64,000 nt of DNA. Source: an uncultured Saprospiraceae bacterium (lineage in GTDB: Bacteria; Bacteroidota; Bacteroidia; Chitinophagales; Saprospiraceae). A program made the position numbers and the translations under genes. Below the pieces are notes generated by a model. That model had not been told where the DNA came from and did not search any database. It saw only the letters and a program-made list of their open reading frames with translations. The stretch is from positions 1-64,000 of the forward strand of contig CALLPN010000005.1 in assembly GCA_938015435.1 (NCBI GenBank), given 5' to 3'. This document shows, piece after piece, positions 54,575 to 61,970 of the stretch (its first letter is position 1; every line of letters starts with the position of its first letter).

Positions 54575-55010
54575 AGAAGGTTGACAAGGTGATAGCGGTA
54601 TTTAGTTTAATTACGTCAATGTACTATTAAAGTTTTAGAGGTTAGTTAATATATTACGGACTAATCAATTAGTAAGTTTACATTGAACGCATATACAAAT
54701 CTCGTCGGTTTCTACTCCAAATTCTTTTTTGGTATAAGCTTGCAAGTGGGAAGATGATTTTCATCTCGATCCGCTAAAGCCAATACTATGAATAATGAAT
54801 GCTTATTAATAGAAAAGAAAACGTCAAATTACAATTGCTGTAATTGCAAATAATTCTATTTGCATTGGTAGGATATGTCGATCTAAATTATCCATGGATT
54901 TTGAATATACATTTCCTCATGTTTGTAGATTAAAACGTGAAGAATTGAATTGGAATGGCTGTAAATATTCTTTTTAAATTGCATTTTTGCAAAGAAAGAA
55001 AACTATAGAT
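54575..55010. other. Intergenic leader region of the GH64 gene
   Basis: 436 bases. Holds two adjoining palindromes at 54827-54864: AATTACA/TGTAATT and TGCAAATA/TATTTGCA. No terminator for susD is seen. CATTTTTG at 54982-54989 is a near-match to the -7 consensus. Confidence 0.5.
54827..54864. promoter_or_regulatory. Tandem palindromes upstream of the GH64 gene
   Basis: AATTACA-attgc-TGTAATT (54827-54845) is directly followed by TGCAAATA-attc-TATTTGCA (54845-54864), both perfect. A regulator-binding site or mRNA leader structure about 150 bases before the start codon. Confidence 0.4.
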
Positions 55011-57140
55011 ATGAAAAATATTGTTCTTCTCTTATATTTAGTAGCAATTAGTACAAGTTTACTTGCTCAAGAAATATTACCTTATAAGTTTATCAATAAT
55101 TCAGATTATCCAGATTCAGAAATATATATTGGATTGGTAGGTAAGTTTGGTGATAATATGGATGTATGGATGGATATGAATGATAATTCCTTGGTTACAA
55201 TGTCTGCAGATCAAAATACGATAGACGGACCTGATTGGAGTACGCCGGCATCCTGGAAGTATCCTGATATATTTACTAAGTTAGCTGATGTAACTGACAA
55301 CACATTATTAATTCCTCAGGGGTTATATGGTTGCCGTATTTTTATATCTTTCGAATCTCCAATGTATTTACACTTCCATGAAACTGGTGGTTATGCTGGA
55401 GCTAACCTTAACTCATCATCAGATCCCAATGATGGTATTCGCTGGGAAATAGTCGAGTTGACTTGGGGAGACTCTGGACTCTGGACTAATACTAGTAGAG
55501 TGGATGCATATCAATATCCTATTTCGGTAGAGGTAAGTGGTTTTACAGGAGGATTAGTCGAGTCTACTTATACAGAATCTTACTTAAGTGCAATTGGAGG
55601 GAATGGTACCCCTAAGTATGGCAAAATAGGAGAGAATCTACCGCATGAAGTGATATTGTCAAAATGGAACGATGCAGTATCTGAGGATTATTTGGTGGCT
55701 AAAGTAATCAAAGAGCATTCCATAGATGGAGGATATATCATAGAACAGCCTTCAAAAGTAGAAGCCTTTCCTGAAGATATATTTGATGAGTATATTGATG
55801 AGATATGGAGTACGTATACAGACCATGATTTAGTAATAGATATTGGTGATAGAGGTATTTGGTCAGGAAGAGTGGTTGGCGATCAGTTTAATTTTATCGA
55901 TCCAGAAGATGGAACTATAGCTACAATTTATGGTAAGCCAACTTCGTTTAATGCGATTGAAGGTTCAGGTTTTTTGGCTTTTACAGAAGTTGCTAGTAAT
56001 GTCAATCAAGAAAAGCATGATGAAGATTTAATGATTCAAGCTCAAATGGCGGCAGCAATTAATCGCCATGCTATTTACACGGATATTATAGATGGGGAGG
56101 TTCAGTTTACACATGATGCATCAAGATATTTCATCTATGAACCATATAACGAATACGTTAGCTTTTTTCATAATGAAGAGATTAGCTACGAATCGCAAAC
56201 TTATGCATTTGCTTATGATGATGTTGGGGATCATTCCTCTACTTTGCAGAGTACTTTTCCGACAAGTGTTAGAGTAATTATAGGCGGTTATGATCAGTAT
56301 GTAACGCCAGCGGCAGAATTGGCGATGATATCTTTGTCGCCTTATAATTTGGAGATAGAGGTTGGTAGTAACTTGCAATTTATAGCGCAGGGTTACGATC
56401 AATATAGCGATGCTTATCCCACGGACATTACATGGTCGACATCAAATGGAGGTTCAATTGATGACAATGGATTGTTTACAGCAACGGCTTTGGGCGAATT
56501 TGTAATCACCGCTCAAGATGGGAACGTTTCGCGGGCTACTACTTTACTAGTTAGTGAAGCACCAGGATTGACAGGTTGTGAAGCGCAATCACCTAATGGG
56601 GATTATAGCTATTTAGCGACTGATGAGCCTACACTTACTTTTGTACCCTCAGCAGAGGGGAATGGGGAATCAGTGTGCTTACTATATTACAAAAGCAGTA
56701 TAAATGATGATTTTGGCGTGTCTGGAGCTACGCCCAATGTACCTTTAGCGATTAATGCAACCGTAGGAGATACAGTATATTTCTATTATACCTACAGTCT
56801 AGCTACCGGAGGAGAAAACAACACATCTAACGATCCACAAAGTTTTGTAGTCGGAGATTGTGAATCTCTATCCACTATCATTTCTGCGGACGATGTATTA
56901 AGTGGTCTTTCTTTGTCTCCTAATCCGACAAATGGAAGTGGTGTCTATTTGTATGGTATCAATCAAGAGGTTAGGGTCGAACTCTACACGATAAAAGGGC
57001 GTTTGTTAAGATCGGCGTTAGTCAATAGTTCAGGGATATTCGAAATCGATACTTCAGATTTGTTATCTGGATTGTACATTATTTCTATCACAAGTGTAGA
57101 GAGTAATTCTTCTAAGACGTTTAGGCTTCTTGTAAATTAA
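55011..57140 (+). CDS. GH64 beta-1,3-glucanase with Big_2 and CBM56-like domains, T9SS sorted
   Basis: 709 residues from ATG 55011 (an in-frame TTG at 54987 precedes the signal peptide). GH64 catalytic domain about 20-430: IVELTWGDSGLWTNTSRVDA with Glu149 and Asp165 16 residues apart, the same spacing as the catalytic pair of laminaripentaose-producing glucanase. Then a Big_2/Ig-like domain (about 440-520, ISLSPYNLEIEVGSNLQFIA), a CBM56-like beta-glucan-binding domain (about 525-625, GESVCLLYYKSSIND, DTVYFYYTYSLATGGE) and a T9SS tail (LSLSPNPTNGSGVYLYG). It should cleave laminarin/curdlan-type glucan at the cell surface. Confidence 0.88.
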   Translation: MKNIVLLLYLVAISTSLLAQEILPYKFINNSDYPDSEIYIGLVGKFGDNMDVWMDMNDNSLVTMSADQNTIDGPDWSTPASWKYPDIFTKLADVTDNTLLIPQGLYGCRIFISFESPMYLHFHETGGYAGANLNSSSDPNDGIRWEIVELTWGDSGLWTNTSRVDAYQYPISVEVSGFTGGLVESTYTESYLSAIGGNGTPKYGKIGENLPHEVILSKWNDAVSEDYLVAKVIKEHSIDGGYIIEQPSKVEAFPEDIFDEYIDEIWSTYTDHDLVIDIGDRGIWSGRVVGDQFNFIDPEDGTIATIYGKPTSFNAIEGSGFLAFTEVASNVNQEKHDEDLMIQAQMAAAINRHAIYTDIIDGEVQFTHDASRYFIYEPYNEYVSFFHNEEISYESQTYAFAYDDVGDHSSTLQSTFPTSVRVIIGGYDQYVTPAAELAMISLSPYNLEIEVGSNLQFIAQGYDQYSDAYPTDITWSTSNGGSIDDNGLFTATALGEFVITAQDGNVSRATTLLVSEAPGLTGCEAQSPNGDYSYLATDEPTLTFVPSAEGNGESVCLLYYKSSINDDFGVSGATPNVPLAINATVGDTVYFYYTYSLATGGENNTSNDPQSFVVGDCESLSTIISADDVLSGLSLSPNPTNGSGVYLYGINQEVRVELYTIKGRLLRSALVNSSGIFEIDTSDLLSGLYIISITSVESNSSKTFRLLVN

Positions 57141-57200
57141 AGAGGAGTAAAGAATACTCCAAACTGAAATCATTAGAATTGTTCAGAGGTGTAATATTTT

Positions 57201-57779
57201 TTATTCCAAACTTTCTACCAACTTAGTCACAGCTCGAGATCTATGACTCATACTTTTTTTTACATCATCGCCAAGATTGGCAAATGATTTTTCATAGCCT
57301 TCTGGGATAAATATAGGATCGTAACCAAAGCCATTATTTCCAGAAAGTTCTTTTGCCATTCTACCTCTTACGATACCTTCATGTTGAGTTTCTACACCTT
57401 GATAGATGTGAGATATTATGGTACGGAACTGTCCAGATCGATCTTCCTTATTGGATAATTCAGCTAGTACCTTATTCATGTTTTGGATAGCATCTTTTTC
57501 GGGTCCACCATATCTAGCTGTGATGACGCCAGGAGCACCATCTAGAGCATCGATCTCAAGTCCAGTATCTTCTGAAATAATATGATAATCTGGATATCTC
57601 TCTGCTAGATATTTTGATTTTATAGTTGCGTTTTCTTCAAGAGTACCTCCAGTCTCAGGAATATCATAATCTATACCTAAGTCTTTTAGGGAAATAATTT
57701 CATAAGGAAGGTGAGCGAGTACTTTACGTACCTCTATTACTTTGTTTATGTTGCCAGTGGCGAATAATATTTTTTGCAT
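57201..57779 (-). CDS. rdgB: Non-canonical purine NTP pyrophosphatase (RdgB/HAM1)
   Basis: 192 residues. ILFATGNINKVIEVRKVL, SEDTGLEIDALDGAPGVITA, FGYDPIFIPEGYEKSFA and MSHRSRAVTKL are all hallmark segments. It hydrolyses XTP, ITP and dITP, protecting DNA and RNA from deaminated purines. Downstream of the small HolD-like gene by 47 bases, probably one transcript. Confidence 0.95.
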   Translation of the reverse strand: MQKILFATGNINKVIEVRKVLAHLPYEIISLKDLGIDYDIPETGGTLEENATIKSKYLAERYPDYHIISEDTGLEIDALDGAPGVITARYGGPEKDAIQNMNKVLAELSNKEDRSGQFRTIISHIYQGVETQHEGIVRGRMAKELSGNNGFGYDPIFIPEGYEKSFANLGDDVKKSMSHRSRAVTKLVESLE

Positions 57780-57826
57780 AGAAAGAATCGGTATTGAGTT
57801 CGAGAATGAAAAATTTCCACTTTAGA

Positions 57827-58252
57827 TTATAGATTTTGAATCGCATTCCACAATTTTATTTTCTTTTGTTTGTCAGCATTCAGTGCTTGCAGGTTATGAG
57901 AGAATACTAATTTTAGTTCTTCCATTTCAATTAAGGCATAAGCGCTTGCGGCTATTTGTAATCCTATGTCTTTGGGTGATATTCCAAAGCAGATCACTCT
58001 TTTGATATTGTGTTTATGTAGGTAAGGGTTGATTGTGACTGATTGACTTTCTGTAAGAATGATCATACAACTATCTTCTAAGTTGTATTTGATAGCATTG
58101 AGCATCTGACCTAACGTTTTACGATTTTCTGGTGTCAAATCTCCATTACGAGCTAAGATCAACAATTGATTTTTGGCGGCTCCTTCAGTGCTGATTGTCT
58201 CTTTAGCATCTGTTTTATCTGACTCTATCTTGTATATTGTGGTCTTTAACAT
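57827..58252 (-). CDS. Hypothetical protein, possibly HolD-like (DNA polymerase III psi)
   Basis: 141 residues, alpha/beta, no signal. IIILTESQSVTINP-like strand segments (residues ~63-75) and a C-terminal NADKQKKIKLWNAIQNL helix recall small Bacteroidota proteins related to the psi clamp-loader subunit, of similar length (about 137). The likeness is by eye only. Located before rdgB. Confidence 0.4.
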   Translation of the reverse strand: MLKTTIYKIESDKTDAKETISTEGAAKNQLLILARNGDLTPENRKTLGQMLNAIKYNLEDSCMIILTESQSVTINPYLHKHNIKRVICFGISPKDIGLQIAASAYALIEMEELKLVFSHNLQALNADKQKKIKLWNAIQNL

Positions 58253-58343
58253 TGCTTTTGTTTTGCATTTGAGTAAATTTCAAAACAAAATGTCCTGAAT
58301 GTGAATATTCGTCAATTCTGACCAAATTTACTTGTATTATTAT

Positions 58344-58351
58344 TAAATTTG
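58344..58351 (+). promoter_or_regulatory. -7 element of ilvE
   Basis: TAAATTTG matches TAnnTTTG exactly, 133 bases before the ilvE ATG; the -33 region is not convincing. Confidence 0.35.
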
Positions 58352-58484
58352 CAGAATATTATACGATACTAAAAGCTAGTATCTTTATAGAATAACAAAT
58401 ATCGATTATTGGTTCTGTATTATTGAATCATATGGTATTTTAGTTTTTGAAATATTAAATCACCCCTCCAAAATTTCAAATCGC

Positions 58485-59558
58485 ATGAGCCAAGAGATTA
58501 AAATTACTAGAGTAGAGAATTCGAATGTACATTCTTTAGACTTTGATAATATCCCTTTCGGAAAAGTATTTACCGACCATATGTATGAAGCCCACTATGA
58601 AAATGGGAAATGGGGAGAATTTGCGATTAAGCCATTAAAAAACTTATCTGTTCATCCAGGAAATTTAGCATGGCATTACGGCCAGTCTATTTTCGAAGGA
58701 ATGAAAGCTACCAAAGGTAAAGATGGAGCTCCATTATTATTTAGACCAGAAGAACATATTTATAGACTCAATGCATCTGCTGAGCGTATGTGTATGCCTG
58801 TGTTTCCGGAAGCGGCTTTTCTAAATGCTGTCCATACTATCGTAAAGATGGAAGAAGCTTGGATACCACCATCAGAAGGATCGGCATTATATATCAGACC
58901 ATTAATGTTTGCTACAGATGAAGCTATTGGTGTGAGACCATCAGATAAGTATACTTTGCTTATCATGTGTCTGCCTGTTGGGCCGTACTATCCAAAACCA
59001 GTAAGTTTACTCGCTGATACAAAGTATATCAGAGCAGCTATAGGAGGTGTAGGAGAAGCAAAAACGGCAGGTAATTATGCAGCATCTTTGTATCCTGCAA
59101 AGCTAGCCAAAGAAGAAGGCTATGATCAGATCATGTGGTTAGATGCGAAAGAGCACAAATATGTACAAGAAGTAGGTACTATGAATATTTTCTTTGTGAT
59201 AGATGGCAAGGTAGTTACTCCAATCACAGAGGGTACGATACTTAAGGGAATCACACGTAAGACTATCATACAACTGTTACAAGAGAAAGGATATGATGTA
59301 GAACAGCGTAGAATCAACATCGACGAAATCGTAGAAGCTTATGAAGCAGGAAAGCTTTCGGAGGTGTTTGGTACAGGTACAGCAGCGGTAATTGCTAATG
59401 TTCACAAATTTAAGTATAAAGATACGGTGATGGATTTCGATCAAGACCAAGCTACTGTTTCAGCTTATGCTAAAGCAACTATCAATGGTCTCAGAAATCA
59501 GTCTATTGAAGATACACATGGTTGGGTAGTGGAAGCAGGTACTTATACTGAGGCTTAG
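58485..59558 (+). CDS. ilvE: Branched-chain amino-acid aminotransferase
   Basis: 357 residues, class IV PLP enzyme of the longer type. WHYGQSIFEGMKATKGKDG, RLNASAERMCMPVF, EAKTAGNYAASL (PLP lysine in this loop) and EVGTMNIFFV are conserved. Transaminates 2-oxo acids to Ile, Leu and Val. Confidence 0.95.
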   Translation: MSQEIKITRVENSNVHSLDFDNIPFGKVFTDHMYEAHYENGKWGEFAIKPLKNLSVHPGNLAWHYGQSIFEGMKATKGKDGAPLLFRPEEHIYRLNASAERMCMPVFPEAAFLNAVHTIVKMEEAWIPPSEGSALYIRPLMFATDEAIGVRPSDKYTLLIMCLPVGPYYPKPVSLLADTKYIRAAIGGVGEAKTAGNYAASLYPAKLAKEEGYDQIMWLDAKEHKYVQEVGTMNIFFVIDGKVVTPITEGTILKGITRKTIIQLLQEKGYDVEQRRINIDEIVEAYEAGKLSEVFGTGTAAVIANVHKFKYKDTVMDFDQDQATVSAYAKATINGLRNQSIEDTHGWVVEAGTYTEA

Positions 59559-59869
59559 TATTTAGTCAGGGTTATCATTTATAGCAAGTTGTCGAAGCGA
59601 CAATTGCAAATAAGTGAGTACTTGAAAGCTATACAAATTAAGATTAACGTTATAAGTATTAGGCATTGTTAGTAGATAGCCTACATATTTATACGAAACA
59701 CAATATAATACGGCCGTAAAGGTTACCTTTGCGGCTGCTTAAGAAAAAGATCTGTTTTCGCTTTATGCAAAAACAGGTCTTAATCATTTAAATGAGTGAC
59801 TATATAAAACGTACGTAATCACTCACAACGTGCACAAAAGCACAACATATAATAGAGTAAATAACGCAT
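59559..59869. other. ilvE-typA intergenic region with tandem hairpins
   Basis: 311 bases: a small stem TTGTCG/CGACAA (59589-59603), a stem GGCCGTAAAGG/CCTTTGCGGCT (59712-59736) and a 12-bp stem AAGATCTGTTTT/AAAACAGGTCTT (59747-59781). No T-run after them, so they look like a structured typA leader rather than terminators. No gene. Confidence 0.5.
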
Positions 59870-61639
59870 ATGCAGCCCATTAGAAATATTGCCATTATCG
59901 CCCACGTCGATCACGGAAAAACGACACTAGTAGATAAGATTATCGAAGCCGCTAACCTTATCGATGAGAGAAAGGAGTCAAAAGAGCTTATCTTAGATAA
60001 TAATGACCTAGAGAGAGAAAGAGGAATTACGATCTTATCGAAAAACGTATCAGTAGTATACGAAGGTGTGAAGATCAATATTATCGATACTCCTGGTCAC
60101 TCCGATTTCGGTGGTGAAGTAGAGCGTGTATTAAAAATGGCCGATGGTGTACTACTTCTTGTAGATGCATTTGAGGGGGCAATGCCACAAACGAGATTTG
60201 TACTTGGTAAGGCAATCGAGTTAGGTCTCAAGCCTATCGTAGTAGTTAATAAAGTAGATAAAGAAAACTGTACGCCAGAAGAAGTACAAGGTGATGTATT
60301 TGACCTTATGTTTAACCTGGATGCTTCAGAAGATCAGTTGGACTTCACTACGATCTTCGGATCTTCTAAGTTTGGGTGGATGAGTTACGACTGGAAACAA
60401 CGTACTACTAATATTTTCCCATTACTAAATGCAGTTCTTAAGGATATTCCAGCATCAGAATATAAGCCAGGAGCTTTACAGATGCAAGTGACATCTCTAG
60501 ATTATAGTCAGTTCCAAGGACGTATCGCAATCGGACGTATCTACAGAGGAGATATCAACGAAGCAGAATATGTAAACCTTTGTAAGAAGGATGGTACTAT
60601 GAAAAAAGTACAGGTAAAAGAACTATTCGTATTTACTGGATTAGGTAAGGAAAAAGTGAAAACGGCAAGATGTGGAGATATCTGTGCAGTAGTGGGTATC
60701 CAAGATTTTGAAATTGGTGATAGTATCGTCGATTTAGAAGTATCTGAGCCGCTAGAGCGTATCTCTATCGATGAGCCTACTATGAGTATGTTGTTCACAA
60801 TTAACAATTCTCCTTTCTTCGGTAAGGAAGGTAAATTCGTAACATCACGTCACTTAAGAGATAGACTATACAAAGAGCTAGAGAAGAATCTTGCGATGAA
60901 AGTAGTCGATACTGACACGGAGGATAAATTCAACGTATATGGTAGAGGTATACTTCACTTATCTGTATTGATAGAAACAATGCGTAGAGAAGGTTACGAG
61001 CTACAAGTAGGAAAGCCGCAAGTTATCATCAAAGAAATCGATGGCGTAAAAAATGAGCCTATCGAGTCACTAGTAATCGATGTAGCTAACGAATATTCTG
61101 GTAAAGCAATTGAGTTGGTAACTCAGAAAAAAGGTATGCTAAGCGTAATGGAGACTAAAGGTGATCTTCAGCATTTAGAATTTGAGATTCCATCAAGAGG
61201 CCTTATCGGTCTTAGAAATAATATGCTTACTGCAACTGCAGGTACTGCTGTAATGAATCACAGATTTGTTAGATTCGAACCTTATAAAGGTGAGATGCCA
61301 GCAAGAAACAAGGGTGCATTCGTATCTATGGAGCAAGGTCAAGTATTAGCCTTCTCACTGAACAGATTACAGGATAGAGGTAAGTTTTTCGTAGAAGCTG
61401 GAGATCAGATCTATAAAGGTCAAGTGATCGGTGAAAACAGTAGAGAGAATGATCTAGATGTCAACGTAATCAAAGGTAAGCAACTGACTAACATGCGTAA
61501 GTCTGGTAGTGATGCAGCGGTAAACATCGCACCGAAGATTCAGTTTTCATTAGAGGAAGCGATGGAGTACATCAGAGAAGATGAATTGTTAGAGGTAACT
61601 CCATCAAGCATCAGAATGAGAAAGATGAAAAAGAAGTAG
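59870..61639 (+). CDS. typA: Ribosome-associated GTPase TypA/BipA
   Basis: 589 residues. AHVDHGKT P-loop (11-18), DLERERGITI switch I, DTPGHSDFGGEVERVL (G3), NKVDKENCTP (G4); domains III/V and C-terminal region with IPSRGLIGLRNNMLTATAGT and MRKSGSDAAVNIAP. An EF-G-like translational GTPase needed for stress and low-temperature ribosome assembly. Terminator follows 55 bases on. Confidence 0.97.
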   Translation: MQPIRNIAIIAHVDHGKTTLVDKIIEAANLIDERKESKELILDNNDLERERGITILSKNVSVVYEGVKINIIDTPGHSDFGGEVERVLKMADGVLLLVDAFEGAMPQTRFVLGKAIELGLKPIVVVNKVDKENCTPEEVQGDVFDLMFNLDASEDQLDFTTIFGSSKFGWMSYDWKQRTTNIFPLLNAVLKDIPASEYKPGALQMQVTSLDYSQFQGRIAIGRIYRGDINEAEYVNLCKKDGTMKKVQVKELFVFTGLGKEKVKTARCGDICAVVGIQDFEIGDSIVDLEVSEPLERISIDEPTMSMLFTINNSPFFGKEGKFVTSRHLRDRLYKELEKNLAMKVVDTDTEDKFNVYGRGILHLSVLIETMRREGYELQVGKPQVIIKEIDGVKNEPIESLVIDVANEYSGKAIELVTQKKGMLSVMETKGDLQHLEFEIPSRGLIGLRNNMLTATAGTAVMNHRFVRFEPYKGEMPARNKGAFVSMEQGQVLAFSLNRLQDRGKFFVEAGDQIYKGQVIGENSRENDLDVNVIKGKQLTNMRKSGSDAAVNIAPKIQFSLEEAMEYIREDELLEVTPSSIRMRKMKKK

Positions 61640-61970
61640 AATTTAAGATTTTTCGATTAGGGTTCTAATTGATTAATCTTTAGAAATAATATCTAAAGGG
61701 ATAGAGTCTTAAGGCTTTGTCCCTTTTTTTTATGTGCCATTCGCGATTAAAATTGACTTAGCACTCTTTAAATCCTTATGAGCATTAGATATCAAATTGT
61801 ATCGCGAGGGAATGAAGTTCGCGAATCTCTGCGTTGAAGCAAATTATTAAAGGTCATAGCGTCACAATGCTTCAATATCTAATCTGTCATTCTCTATTTG
61901 ATCATCGATTACTTAAATTTACATATATTGAATCATTCTTATCTAATCACCTAATCAATTACTTGCTCCA
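61640..61970. other. typA-topB intergenic region
   Basis: 331 bases: terminator (below), then a degenerate relative of the interspersed repeat near 61801-61850 (TCGCGAGGGAATGAAGTTCG and nearby CGCGAATCTCTGCGTTGAAG). No other gene. Confidence 0.5.
61695..61731 (+). terminator. Rho-independent terminator of typA
   Basis: AAAGGGA pairs with TCCCTTT, extended by further pairs across a small loop, and runs into TTTTTTT, 55 bases after the stop. Confidence 0.92.

Noticed and set aside
57144..57160. Terminator after the GH64 gene
   Set aside because: Only a 6-bp stem GGAGTA/TACTCC and no T-run follows.
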